NCBI GenBank assembly: GCA_031308135.1
Contig: JAHLJT010008756.1
Span: 106,171,271-106,235,270 of the forward strand
From: Acheta domesticus
Taxonomy: Eukaryota; Arthropoda; Insecta; Orthoptera; Gryllidae
DNA length: 64,000 nucleotides
Direction of reading: 5' to 3'
In this document: piece after piece, positions 12,581 through 23,974 of the stretch
Layout of the letters: each line of letters begins with the position of its first letter
Position numbering within the stretch: the first letter of the stretch is position 1
Translations under genes and position numbers: made by a program
The notes under the pieces: generated by a model
The model's database searches: none
The model's input: only the letters and a program-made list of their open reading frames with translations
What the model was told of the DNA's origin: nothing

Positions 12581-12889
12581 TTCATATTCAGTTGTACTTG
12601 TTTTTGTGCTGGTTTAAAAACTGTAGTGGTGTTCTGCGAAACACACTGCTTTTTCTTCTGCGCGTCATGCCTAAGAACCATCAGTTTGATGTCTTGGAGG
12701 TATACGTTTCTGTGGACATTTCAATTTTTTTTATTATTTTCCACAGAGAATAGTGTTTTTTTAATTGTCTTATTGCTGCATTATATTTTATCTTCTGGTT
12801 GATGTATATTCATATAAATTTTATGTAATTGTCGTTTCTCTGCTACTTTTTGTCTTATTTATCCTGAGTTTGGTAAAAAGTTGTTGTCA

Positions 12890-13260
12890 TTTCTTGAGGC
12901 ATTGCTGCCCATTTTGGTTGATATAGGCAATTTTTGATTTTTTTAAACAATGTTTTTTCTCAAAAACTGCTCTTAATTTTTCGATTACATTTTGACAGTG
13001 AATATTATAAAGTAAATAGTAATAATGAAATTGTAAAAGAAAGTATAATTTTAATTGAAATCCCTGATTTTTCAAAAATTACAAAAATTCAAAATTGTTT
13101 TAGCATCTTCGTACAACTATGAATATACGTTTTTATGAATATACGTTTTACATCAAAAACAGATCTTCAAATAAGGTCATGTTCAATTTTTTGAAAATTG
13201 GAGTTATTTTTGCTTAATTTTATGTGAAACATAGGCAATTTTTGTTTTATAATAATTTTT
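12890..13260. repeat. Degenerate 303-bp-type unit
   Basis: TTTTTTCTCAAAAACTGCTC at about 12953, TGATTTTTCAAAAATTACAAA at about 13070, and an AGATCTTCAAATAAGGTCATG block at about 13160 follow the order of the first internal unit of the family at 4870-5150. Confidence 0.45.
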
Positions 13261-14190
13261 ATTTTTAATCGCATCAACATCGCGGTTATTACGGTCAGAC
13301 CTTGTCTGACTAAAAGTACTTTGAGGTGTTTGGAGGCAGTTGGGTATTCTGAGGATCCCTTCTCATTGTTTAACTTAATATTAATTAACTTAGTAAATTA
13401 CCTTAATGTTACAAATCATTAGCCTTTTTTATTTTTTAAATTTTTAATTTTTTAAAATTTTTAAATTTTTTTTATTTAAGAAATTCATGCATAATTCATG
13501 TTTGAACATTTTTTTCCATTAACAGTTAAAACTGTGGGCATTTTCATCATTTCTAGGATCACTTTCCTAACCCATAAACAAGTTGAATTCTGCATACAGA
13601 TGGAAATGTGTGTTTTTGGCAAGAATTGATAAGAAAATATTCGCCAACAAATTGCTGATTGCTGTTTTAACAAAAATGCACTGGCCGTAATCAGAGCTTA
13701 ATGTTATCAAGGCAAACTTGCGCAAAATTATTCTTGCTTTTCTATATTATGTGCTGCAAATACTGAAACAGTTAAATTTATTCCTGTTTGTTTCATTTGT
13801 AAAAGTATGAAACGATTGCTGCTCTTGAAATGAATGCAAATATGCACCACAGGCACTTTGTTTGAATTAGTTGAATTGGAAATTTTTGAGTAATAGTTAA
13901 GTTATTGGTAGTGTAGAAATTGCAAAATTTCAATGCAATGTAACTGTTTCCAATAATGTGAGAAGGTATGTGCTGTCGTTGCTCTAATAATTTTTAAAGC
14001 ACTTTTCTCTGTTTGAGCACAAAGAAAAACTAGTTGTGCTCCAGCAGCTTTACTAACACTTCAGTTCATCGTGATAGAGCCTAAACCAAGTGCCTGCCAG
14101 TGTGAATTTGCAATTAAACTTACTCATCTTTATTTGTGATTTCAATTTTTCATTTATGAGGAAATAATCATTGTCTTAAATCCTCTTATG
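13261..14190. other. Intronic stretch, nothing recognised
   Basis: AT-rich sequence with no supported gene, RNA or clear repeat. Confidence 0.4.
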
Positions 14191-14199
14191 CACCAAGTA

Positions 14200-15581
14200 T
14201 TTTTATTCACATTTCATTTTCTGAAAAAAATATTAGAGATCTTCAAAATGTTTAAGCTGGCAAATTGTGCAAGTTCATTTCCATTATTGTTTTATTTCCT
14301 GCAAATGACCCAAGTATTCCAGGTATTAGGCATTAGGTAATGTTTATTTGTTTTGTCAATATATTTCTGCAGTAGCTGATTAAGATCTTGGGTTTCATCC
14401 TTTTTCCCTTCTTCTGAGGCATACCATCCTATTATAGTCAGGTAACTTTTGTCCTGTCCTATGGCTCGACAGTCTGTTACAGGCCTTGGCTGACTAGCGG
14501 AGAACTAGCCTTTTGGCCATGGGATAAAGGGTTTGTGTGGTTGGCATGAAGATATTCCTTCACAGTATAGTACTGGTCTTCATAACATTAGAGTGACCTT
14601 ACTCATCATCACATAGCAGTAGCATAGCACTGGAACATTTATAAGGAAAGCGCACAGTTAAAATTTACCCGGACGGGTATCAAACCTGGGTTTACGCCGT
14701 GGGGGAAAGTGAGCATGCTAACCAATGAATCACCTAGTCGGGCATCAAATATCCTCTGGAGATCCTAAATCTGAAAGATGTCAGTCTTTCATTGATTAAA
14801 ATTGTAACTTTCAATTTTTGATTGATTTCCAACATTTATGAATTGGCTATTCCTGCTCGAGCCTTTGTATTTTGATATACACCACAATAAATCATTATGT
14901 ATCATCCACTTCTTTGGCTCCTTTCAATTTTTTCTTAGTTTCTGTAATGATGGCAATTTGTATCTTTCTCCCGACCATAAGTTTTTTCAAGCTCCATCTC
15001 ATTAGTCCCCAGTCCTCTCACACTCCAAGTTGCTATTCTTTATTCCTCTGAAATTCCTTTATTCTTGCCCTTTTCATGCGTTGGTCATCTGTTTTCGTCT
15101 GACGTTATCTTGTGAAGATTGCGAGTATGAATTTAACTCCGAAGAGGTTGCTAGCCTCTTGGGAAATTTGTGGTGTGAAAGGCTACTATTTTATGGCCTT
15201 TCCATCTGCCATCATGCTTATTAAACCCTCATGAAGGGTTACTCCTTCCGCCCAATTCTGGCTGTTAAAGACTAACCTGTTACCTGGCAAGAGGCGCTCT
15301 TTATCAATCCCTGGCGAGACAGATTCCTTCGAGGCCATCTTTGTGTCTTCGTGAACTGCCTCTTCAGTAGGTCTTCTGGTGTTGTCGAGGTCCTCTTCCA
15401 GAGTGCTTGGTCTCACCCCTCCCCATTGACCTGTCCGGCAAGGGAGGCCCTTACCGCCAGCATATCTCTCAGGGTCATGGGGGCTATCAAGCTCCACCAC
15501 CAGCATCAAGGTCATGTACTTGCTAGGTGGAGAAAGGAAATTTGAATTTGCAGGTTTGAAGATGTGCAAAAGTTGTGACAC
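14200..15581 (-). mobile_element. LINE endonuclease fragment, split by a SINE
   Basis: On the minus strand an apurinic-type LINE endonuclease is recognisable. It has RIATWSVRGLGTNEMELEKT (about 15040), a residue block around YCGVYQNTKARAGIA, INERLTSFRFRISRGYL (to about 14748) and, after a 0.3-kb interruption, TIIGWYASEEGKKDETQDL (about 14435). The upstream open frame 15581-15186 (SPHDPERYAGGK) is GC-richer and is probably the leader or ORF1-side region of the same element. The endonuclease would nick target DNA for reverse transcription. Frameshifts, stops and the SINE make this a relic; the RT is missing. Confidence 0.65.
14443..14745 (-). mobile_element. tRNA-derived SINE
   Basis: Read on the minus strand, the element begins GCCCGACTAGGTGATTC, has an A-box-like GGTTAGCATGC and a B-box-like GGTTTGATACC, then a GTCCGGG complementary to its start: a tRNA-like head of about 75 bp. 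A tRNA-unrelated body of about 225 bp follows (GCCAAAAGGCTAGTTCTCCG, GGCCTGTAACAGACTG). It interrupts the LINE endonuclease frame between RGYL and TIIG. No clear target-site duplication longer than 3 bp is seen. The head lacks a normal anticodon arm, so it is not a working tRNA gene. Confidence 0.65.
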
Positions 15582-15779
15582 TTATAATTTTTAAATGTGC
15601 ATGATCTAATATCAATATTTCATTTCTATTAAATATCTAATAGTGAATTTCATTAGAAAAAGAATCTTTTTCATCAATACTTTTGTATTGCAATGATAAA
15701 TTTTGCCAGTTTTTTAAATATAGAGTTCACTGAAAACAGAACCTGTGCTATTTTTATAACAGTACTTTGCTCTATTTGA

Positions 15780-16330
15780 GATTAAAAAAATTAAAGAAAA
15801 AATTTGGAACAGTTTTTGAGAAAAATTAAAAACTAGCCTACATTTCAACCCAAATTATATGCAAAATACTCATATCTCCAAAAATTATTCATATCCTTAT
15901 TTAAAAGCTGTTTTTGAAGAAAAGATTGCTTTAAGAGAAAAATCTCTTATTTTCGATGTTGTAGGAAAATGCCAAAAAGTTTTGAACGTTTGAATTTTCA
16001 AACATGCACCGTTCAATGAAAGTGCGAGCTACACTCTTCTTCTTCCTCTTCTTCTTCTTCTTCCTCTTCTTCTTCTTCCTCTTCTTCTTCTTCCTCTTCT
16101 TCTTCTTCCTTTTCCTCTTCTTCTTCCTCTTCTTCTCCTTCCTCTTCTTCATTTTCATCTTCATCTTCTTCTTCTTCTTCGGGGCATCTTGCTCTATTCA
16201 AGAATGAAATGAAACTAGTTTAGAGCAATTTTTTAAATAAAATGTTGAATGGTTTTAAGGTTTCTTGTGAAGTACCCCCAAAAATCAAAATGTTCGTTTC
16301 AAATTTGCAGAACCTTGAGTTCAGTCACAC
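15780..16330 (-). repeat. Degenerate 303-bp-type unit with inserted (TTC)n
   Basis: Motifs of the dispersed family in reverse orientation flank the microsatellite: AAAGAAAAAATTTGGAACAG, AGAGAAAAATCTCTTATTTTCG and, right of the array, TTTCTTGTGAAGTACCCCCA. The array therefore seems to have expanded inside an old family copy. Confidence 0.5.
16034..16180. repeat. (TTC)n microsatellite with CTCTTC variants
   Basis: About 147 bp of CTTCTTCTTC with regular CCTCTTC interruptions, pyrimidines on the plus strand. Poly-Glu and poly-Phe/Leu reading frames over it are artefacts. Confidence 0.95.
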
Positions 16331-16408
16331 TGATGAGGTTTCTTGTTGATGAGGATATCAGTTTTGGAGAAAATTGTTAGAAGGGTTTCAGTTATGGTGT
16401 TGTACATG

Positions 16409-17432
16409 CACCCTCACACCCACTTGCTCACACCCCCAACCACCCACACCCACACCCCCAAACACCCACACCCCCAAACACCCCCACCTCCAAACACCCA
16501 CACCCCCACACACCCAAACACCCATGCCCACATCCCCAAACACCTACACCCCCACACACCCAAACACCCATGCCCACATCCCCAAACACCTACACCCCAC
16601 GCCCACATCCCCAAACACGTACACCCCACGCCCACACCCCCAAACACCTACACCCCACGCCCACACCCCCAAACACCTACACCCCACGCCCACACCCCCA
16701 AACACCTACACCCCACGCCCACACCCCCAAACACCTACACCCCACGCCCACACCCCCAAACACCTACACCCCACGCCCACACCCCCAAACACCTACACCC
16801 CACGCCCACACCCCCAAACACCTACACCCCACGCCCACACCCCCAAACACCTACACCCCACGCCCACACCCCCAAACACATACACCCCACGCCCACACCC
16901 CCAAACACCTACACCCCACGCCCACACCCCCAAACACCTACACCCCACGCCCACACCCCCAAACACCTACACCCCACGCCCACACCCCCAAACACCTACA
17001 CCCCACGCCCACACCCCCAAACACCTACACCCCACGCCCACACCCCCAAACACCTACACCCCACGCCCACACCCCCAAACACCTACACCCCACGCCCACA
17101 CCCCCAAACACCTACACCCCACGCCCACACCCCCAAACACCCACACCCCACGCCCACACCCCCAAACACCCACACCCCCAAACACTCACACCCTCAAACA
17201 CTCACACCCCCATGCCCTCACCCCCACGCCCACACCCCCAAACACTCACACCCCCACGCCCACACCCACACCTCCACGCCCACCCCCACACACCACATGC
17301 CCACCCCACCCCACCCCCGAACACTCATGCCCATCCCACCCCCCGAACACTCATGCCCACCTCACCCCCCAAACACCAACACCCACACCCACAGACACAC
17401 TCACTCACCCCCCACATTACTCCCCCCCTCAC
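16409..17432. repeat. C-rich minisatellite, 29-bp unit
   Basis: A kilobase of CCCACACC-type repeats. The core, about 16593-17160, has about 19 almost identical 29-bp units (CCCACGCCCACACCCCCAAA plus CACCTACAC); the flanks are looser variants. Because 29 is not a multiple of 3, each unit shifts frame and all three plus frames stay open, giving Pro/Thr/His-rich frames of up to 397 codons without protein merit. The complementary strand has runs of four to five G that could form G-quadruplexes. It abuts the 5' end of the R1-like LINE. Confidence 0.95.
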
Positions 17433-17439
17433 CCTGTAG

Positions 17440-20339
17440 GTCATGTTCAGCAAGGGATAGGAGAACAATGTTCGATCCTGATTATTTCGCTACAATAATG
17501 GAGGACAACGTTATGCTGGTCGGAAGGGAACCGTAATGAACAGTATTTGACGCCTGTGATGTGTCAATGACGAACAGTCTCGGGAAAGAATGCCGCCCTC
17601 CAGTGTACTAATGGAGTAACATGATTGCGGAACTTCACAGAGAATACAACCGTATGTATAGGTTGGTGCAACATGGGTGGGGTAGCCCAAATTATGACAC
17701 TCCCAAAGACACGTGGCCGCCAGAAGAGCTTTCACAAAAGCCATTAAGATCAGCAAGGATCACAGCTGGAGAGCTAAGCAACAAGGTGGATGCTGACCCC
17801 TAGGGTTGTCTGCATAAGATGGTGGTGACCTGGCCCAAGGGTCTGTCCAGGCAACCCCTGACTCGTCTGGTCTTCTTGGAGAAGATAATTAAAACCTTGT
17901 TTCCTCACCAGTGAGAGGTGTTGCTGCCTGTGGTTCCACTTAAAGATCTACATGAGGTTCTGGCGGTTTCATTGGACGAACTGTCAATAAGTTTCAAGAT
18001 TGCAAGTGCCTTGCTTGAATGGGGTGCTGAATGTTGCTGTTAAGAGCGCTATTTGGAATCAGCCAGATCTATTCTAAGAGACATTTAACACATGCGTGTG
18101 AGAGGGGAATTTCTCTTGTTATTGGAAGCAACAACAGCTGGTCTTCCTTTCGAATGGTGATAAGCCTGCTACCTAGTGATTCGTCAGCATACCGGCCTGT
18201 ATGTTAAGTGGATGCAGCAGGTAAGGTATTTGAGTGGATTATCTGCAAACGACTTGAAACATACACAGAGGAACGACAGGGACTGTCCAATAATCAGTAT
18301 GGCTTTAGGAAGGTGAGATCCACTGTGGACGCAGTTAGGGTTGTCATCATCGCATGGAGGGTAAACAATGGAGAAGAGATGCAAAGAAGTATTTTGCTAT
18401 TGTTACACTTGATGTGAGGAATGCATTTATTCGGCAAGGTGGAGTTCCATACTTGCTGTGTTAAAAAAATTCTGAATTACATAATGAACAGTCGGAAGCT
18501 TCTTTGAGGAAAGGATTTTACTAGTCGAAACAGAGACTGGAGTAAAGACTTATGGTATCTCTGGTAGTGTTCCGTAAGGCTCAATTCTTGGCCCACTGTT
18601 ATGGAATGTTATGTATGACAGTTTGCCGGAAGGCGCCAGGACTAATCTTGGTGATAGGCAGAAAAGTGAAAGAGGATATTACTCTCAATGTAGAGGGTAG
18701 TAAAATAGCCTCCCATCAGCCTTTAAGATACCTGCACTTTGACGAGCTCATGCATGTAATCTGTGAGAAAGCATGGCCTCTGCTTTGGTATGAATTACGC
18801 CTGTGGTTGGGGATCCAAGGCAGAGTAGCTGGAAGCTGCTTTCTAGAACTGTTAACTTTATGCTGTTCTACACAACCCCCATTTGGGCTGATGCTTTTGG
18901 GATCCAGTCATACATCCGCAGTGTGAAGTCAGTGTATAGAAGGTCTGCCTTGAGGTGGCCCAGGGTTTCGCTTTGTTTGGTATGATGCTGTGTGTGTGAT
19001 AGCCAACATGCCCTCTATACCAGGCTGATCCAACTTGGACTCTCACGGGCACGGGCGCCCGCGGGCAATCGTGGCTAGCCTAAGAGGAGGTTGTGGAGGG
19101 GGAAGCCCTCTTATCACATTCGTTGTTCTTTTCGTGGAAGCAATGTGTGTAGTGCGATGGCTGGCAGTGGAAGCTACAACGCCTTTTTCTGTCTCACCGG
19201 AAACCTTGCCATCGTCGATGCAGTTGGAGATAAGATTTGAAGGACTTCCTACTACTAAAGAACAGATATTTTAATACTCTTAATTTGTTGCGATGATATT
19301 GGAATTTGCATGTGGAAGTCTTCCCCAAGCTTGATAAAATGCAGCTAAGATTATATCTATGTTTGCGTCAACAAATTGTTAGCAGCTTTTCTCTACAATG
19401 AAAATAATAAAAATCAAAGAAAGAACCCAACTGCAGGACAAGACATTGAAGAGCATTGTACGTATTCCAACAGCCGAAGGACTGACACCAGACATTGCTT
19501 CACTTGTTAAGAAAAATATGTCTAAAATTAATTTCATAAAGTATTGTTGAATTGAATCGAATTTTACGTTTCTTGTTAAACCTCTCCTGAGTGTGAGATT
19601 TCTTTCTGATCATGAGCTCCGGCGTGCCCTCTGCTCCCCAACCTAACCGCTCCCTGCTTCTGCTATCAGCGACAAATTGTCGCCAAAGACCAAGGCCAAC
19701 TCGCCGGATGGCTCATATTTCGCCAGGCGCCGGCAGTGAGTGTTGACACAGCAGTCTGCGCCCGCCAGTCTCTGCCAGTGCCCGCGGTGGCTCCCGGGCG
19801 CCCGCGTGCCCGCCCGCGGGCAGCTGAGTTGGAACAGCCTACTCTATACGCCTCATGACCCAAGAAAAAGCTAGGCTCTACAGACATGAGAGGGAGCTAC
19901 AAGTAGGAGCGTCATCACACAAAAGAAACAGATGTAGATCATTAATTGACTCAGTTGTTAACAGGGAACGGGTGGTATCATGCATAACGATTCTGTTTCT
20001 GGATGAATGATGACTCCTCATGCCCAACCTATGATCCATTGGTTGAAGAGGTGGAGCATGTGTTCCTTCACTGTCCACACTTCGTTGAGTAGAGGGAAGA
20101 ACTCCACAGACTCCTCCTGCAGGTAGTGACTCCTGATACCATCATCATTAGGATCCTGCTGTCCCAGGAGAATTGGAGTGCGGTAACCACCTATGCCGCA
20201 AAAGTTTTGAAGAAGCTTCGGGTAGAACAATTGCACAGGAGTATCCCATGACATCAGTTGGCATAGAGCAATGAGCTGATCTGCCCTTCCCATGATGCAA
20301 TGCATGACAGCAGTTCCGCTGGAAGGGATATGGAGGAAT
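17440..20339 (+). mobile_element. R1-clade LINE, 5'-truncated and degraded
   Basis: Plus-strand frames match an R1/TRAS-type ORF2. An endonuclease/RT junction segment is near 17460-17800, and RT blocks appear as GKVFEWIICKRLETYTE and NQYGFRKVRSTVDAV at 18208-18330. SARWSSILAVL and a QFLAHCYGMLC-type remnant of the conserved PQGSxLGP block lie at 18440-18610, IWADAFGIQSYIRSVKSVYR at 18870-18940, and a C-terminal Cys/His region (VEHVFLHCPHFVE) at about 20045-20090. Multiple stops and frameshifts are present. A deleted hAT element at 19021-19841 interrupts it; reading across the empty site restores the frame (ANMPSIRLMTQEKARLYRH). R1 elements usually target 28S rDNA, but this copy is in an intron, as known for related non-specific lineages. 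Confidence 0.8.
19021..19841 (+). mobile_element. hAT deletion derivative in the R1-like LINE
   Basis: The ends are CAGGCTGATCCAACT on the left and the complement of TAGGCTGTTCCAACT on the right (13 of 15 match). A perfect 8-bp target duplication, CTCTATAC, lies at 19013-19020 and 19842-19849. The subterminal regions are GC-rich (GGGCGCCCGCGGGC). At about 19390-19550 a plus-strand remnant reads RIPTAEGLTPDIASLVKK, resembling the C-terminus of hAT transposases of the GTF2IRD2/Charlie type. Most of the transposase is gone, so movement would need a source of transposase elsewhere. Confidence 0.85.
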
Positions 20340-20940
20340 TTATTTTTTTTATTTATTTCAATAAACTGTATGGACATTAATATGACAATTTCAAATACTG
20401 TATGGACATTTATATGACCAATTTACAAATACATCACAATCAAAGAATAGAACAGCATGTACAAGAATTATTTATAATTAAAATTTGCAAGAAAAAAATT
20501 GTGTACAAATATGGGCAATCTATGTACCATGTAATAGTTTATATAGGAAAACAATGTCATTGTAGGTCCTAGACAATTTAAGACTGGGAATATTTGACAT
20601 TTCCGAGATTCTTGTGTAATTATGATTTAAAATCGGATCTGTGCAGCCAAGTCTTGGTGAGAGAAATTGAAAAAAAACCTATGCTGTAATCTTTCAAGCC
20701 TATTGATGTGAAAATCAAAATATGGCGATCAAATAGTAGAGGCAGAAAGTAGGCAAGATCTAACTAGTAAATAATACAAAGTTCTCAAGGCCACAGCGCT
20801 TTGGGTCTCCCTACACTTTCTCTTAATCAGTCCAATTTGTAAGGATTTATTTATAAACATATCAATGTGCATACTGAAATTCATTTTTGAAGACCCTTCA
20901 TTGAGAAGAATTACTAAAGAAAATACTTTCATCTGACTTA
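20340..20940 (-). mobile_element. LINE 3' fragment (RT C-terminus and tail)
   Basis: On the minus strand, 20932-20640 encodes a post-RT region typical of CR1/Jockey-type LINEs (HIDMFINKSLQIGLIKRKC, ALRTLYYLLVRS, WSPYFDFHINRLERLQHRF). The 3' end at about 20340 is an AAATAAATAAAAAAAATAAA tail, abutting the R1-like LINE tail to tail. It is 5'-truncated. Its 3' end resembles that of the LINE at 31880. Confidence 0.65.
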
Positions 20941-21559
20941 AGATGAAATTAGGCCAAAGAATGGATTGTCAGTTAGAAAAAAAATTCTTTTAATAATGTT
21001 GGGCACTTGTCTTGAGAAAGAAAGTAATATTTTAGCCCATCAAATATATAAACCACTCGCTTTACAGCAGATAGCAACAATAGCCATCTGTTTTTAACAG
21101 TACCCAACAGCTACAATCTCTCCTTACAAAATCACAAATTTTCTTCAGTTCTTGTACTTGCACTGATTATACATGAAAATATTGAAATACTTTATTTACA
21201 ACTGTTTCAAAATCAATAGGTAAAATGACTGCACTTGCATGTGCAGAATATAACCAGCCCAACCTTTGACGTAAATGCTCTACTTTAGTTTGTGATTTAG
21301 TTTTCATCAAATTCCAATTCCAAAATCATTATTGGAATCTGTTATTCTGTATCAACCAAAGTTGGTGTTGCAATGGTTGCAATTAATAGCAGAAAATGCA
21401 ACAATTTTGTTGCAGAGAACATTCTGTCGCAAACTTCCTAAAACATAGTTAACACATTCGATCCTGAGGAATATGCCATATGTTTAACTCCTGCTTCTTG
21501 GGCAATATAGCTGTTACTAAAAACTTAAAACCAAAACTTTCATACACATCAGTTGGAAA
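20941..21559. other. Unrecognised; possible LTR of gypsy element B
   Basis: No gene is recognised. By position it should hold the 3' untranslated region or LTR of the minus-strand gypsy element at 21560-24780, but I could not define LTR ends. Confidence 0.3.
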
Positions 21560-21630
21560 TTGGTAAAATCTTGTAGGATTGTTTTTATCTTTAGGTCTGT
21601 ATGTATTTACTTTGATTTCAGGTATCTTCT

Positions 21631-22740
21631 CTATTCTTCTTCTCTTCCTCCTTTTGTGTCTTCCTCTTCTATTGGTATGAGTTTTGATGTACGGAATAAA
21701 CTTCTTTCTGACCTTGCATTAGTCTTGATTTTATATAGAGACTTCGATATTTTATCTATTATTTCAAATGTTCCAACTCTCAGATGGTCAAGCTTTTTCC
21801 TATTTAGTCTGTTTCCGTTTTCTATATACACCATGTCTCCAGCATTGTACTCATAATGTTTTCTGTTTTTGTCATAAGTTTTTTGTTGTAATTATGTGAT
21901 CTTGTGGACCTTTCGAAAGCTAATTTTCTATCATTGGTCCAGTCATCTTTGTTTTTTTGTAATTTTAGTTCTTCTGGTATGACACTTGTCTGTTCCATTC
22001 AATAAATATTGTGGAGCAAAACCAGTGACAGAGTGTTCTATCTTATTACATCTATCTACACATTCTCTAGCAACCGTTGTCCAAGCTCTTTTTTTGTTCT
22101 GTTTCATTTATTTTACATCTGATTTTATTGACTAGAGTCTGATTCAGTCTCTCGTTCAGGCTGTTTGAAAAATGGTGCATTAACAGCTGTAAATATTAGT
22201 TTAATGTTCTTTTCTCCTAGAAATTCTTTAAATTCTTTTGAATTTATCCCTGGGTCCAATAGTATAATGCCAATTTTATCTGTTGTCGACACGTTCTGAA
22301 CAAGTTTGATGAAATCAGTGGCGTTCTGTGTCTTGGATTTTAAAATAAATGCGTATCATGTGTAGTGATTGACCAGTAAGTGGAGGTATTTTGTTGATCT
22401 TCATCCTCCAAATCCACCAATGGTGTCTATAGTCATGATTTCATATGGTTCAGTAGCTGGTCCCAAGTGGGACATTAATCCAAATTTTCCTTGGCCTCTT
22501 GTTTTATTTTTTATACATATGTCACAATTTTTACATATTTTTTTTAATATTATCTGTCAGATTCTTTGATGTAAAGTAGGGCGTATTCTGTTCATAGTTC
22601 GTCTAATGCCTGTATGGCACCATTCGCTATGTGTATCTGCTCTCAATTTAATGCTGAATTCTTCTGACAAGATTATTTTTTCCTATTTCGGATTTTTTTA
22701 TAAAATATTCTGTTCTTATTAATTTTGGTTTCATTCTTTG
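21631..22740 (-). pseudogene. gypsy B integrase remnants
   Basis: Translation in shifting frames shows the zinc-binding His and Cys pairs (HTGIRR, then CKNCDIC near 22530). It also shows the first catalytic Asp context (MTIDTIGGFGG near 22430), a degraded second site (LLDPGIN instead of the usual TDxGxxF/N) and an altered third site around PERETES. The C-terminal domain is an open frame at 21834-21631 (MVYIENGNRLNRKKLDHLR). Stops and shifts rule out a functional integrase. Confidence 0.7.
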
Positions 22741-22747
22741 TATTATT

Positions 22748-23325
22748 TCATTGTGTTTTTGGTCCATTCTTATTTCTCATTAGGTCCGTTCTCATTTGTG
22801 TCAGGTTTACTATTGTTAGAGCTTCTTCAGTGTTTTCAATTGATTCTAGTACCAGATTTCTGCTTAAGCAGTCCGCTTCAGCGTTATCTTTCCCCAGTAT
22901 ATATTTTATTTGGAAGTCATATTGTGACAGATAATTGGTGAATTCACCTAATTCTTCATCTGTTCTCGCCTTTATGTTCAGATTTTCAAGTGGTTTGTGA
23001 TCTGAGTATACCTTCTTCCAATCAGCCAGTGTTGCCAATATTTTACTGCTTCTTTCATTGCCAGACATTCCAGATATTTTGCTTTCTTTCTTTTTTGAGC
23101 TTCATTCAACTTCTTTGAGAAATATGCTACTGGTTTTTCTTGTCCATCTCTTTGTACTTGCTTTAATATGGCCCCAATTCCTTCAACCAATGAATCTGTG
23201 TAAATTTTTATTGGCAGATCTTTATCAAATATTTCTAAAACTGGTTGAGAACATAATAATTTCTTTATTTCCTCAAAATACTTCTCACATTCTTCTGACC
23301 ATAAGAATGTGACTTCTTTTCTCAA
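22748..23325 (-). pseudogene. gypsy B RNase H
   Basis: Two overlapping frames give a Ty3/gypsy RNase H. It has LPIKIYTDSLVEGIGAIL (first acidic residue in YTDS), KPVAYFSKKLNEAQK, LECLAMKEAVKYWQHWLIGR, then after a frameshift SDHKPLENLN, YDFQIKYILGKDNAEADCLS. The active-site layout is recognisable, but the frameshift near 23050 and the replacement of TDH by TNH in one frame show decay. Confidence 0.8.
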
Positions 23326-23329
23326 TAGT

Positions 23330-23970
23330 CGATGTAATGGGTCTAATAATATTGAGCTATTCGGTATGTATTTATGGAAAGTTGATCTTCCCCAAAAATT
23401 GTCTTATATTTTTTTGAGTTTTGGGAATAGGAAAATTCTGAATTGAGATTAGATTATCTTTTATTGGTTTTACAGTGTTTTTTTCTATAATGTGCCCCAA
23501 AGTATTTCACTGAGTTTGCAGCGAATGAGCATTTCTTGAATTTTAATCTAAATCCTTCTTGTATAATTGCTTCTAATACCTGCTCCATATGTCTGATGTG
23601 ATCTTCAAACATTGGTGAATAAAATAATATATCATCAATATAATTTTCTGTAAATTCTGTTAATTTGTTTCTTTAATATGCTACTCAGAATTCTTTGGAA
23701 TATTGCTGGTGCTGTTTTCAGACCAAATGGTAAACATGTCCATTGATAGTGTCCTTGTCCATTGGTGGTTACGAAACCAGTTTTTGTTTTGTGTTGAATT
23801 CGGAATGGAATTGACCAAAAGGCAGAGTTGATATCCAGTGTTGTAAAATATTTACAGTTTCTAGTTTTGATTATCAGATCATCTATAAGTGGAAATGGTT
23901 GAGCTTGTGGTACAATAATCTTGTTTAGATCTCTAAAGTCAATGCAGAGACGATTTTTCTTTCCTTCTTC
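23330..23970 (-). pseudogene. gypsy B reverse transcriptase
   Basis: Minus-strand fragments show LCIDFRDLNKIIVPQAQPF, FTTLDINSAFWSIPF (catalytic Asp), GHYQWTCLPFGLKTAP and an intact YIDDILFYSP box near 23630. LEAIIQEGFRLKFKKCSF and the region before RNase H follow. At least one stop and one frameshift (near 23660) break the frame. The fingers N-terminus (LAYKREEGKKN) is shifted relative to the frame coming from Gag. Confidence 0.8.
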
Positions 23971-23974
23971 TCTT

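Noticed and set aside
14670..14745. A tRNA gene on the minus strand
   Set aside because: A/B-box-like motifs are present but the anticodon arm does not fold normally and a 3' body follows; a SINE head is the better reading.
15186..15581. Host gene encoded by the 131-codon minus frame
   Set aside because: It is contiguous with the LINE endonuclease and shares its GC-richer composition; more likely part of that element.
16593..17160. CRISPR-like array
   Set aside because: The repeats are directly tandem with no unique spacers, and the genome is eukaryotic.
16343..17536. Pro/Thr/His-rich frames of up to 397 codons
   Set aside because: All three plus frames are open because the 29-bp unit lacks stops; this is a minisatellite artefact.
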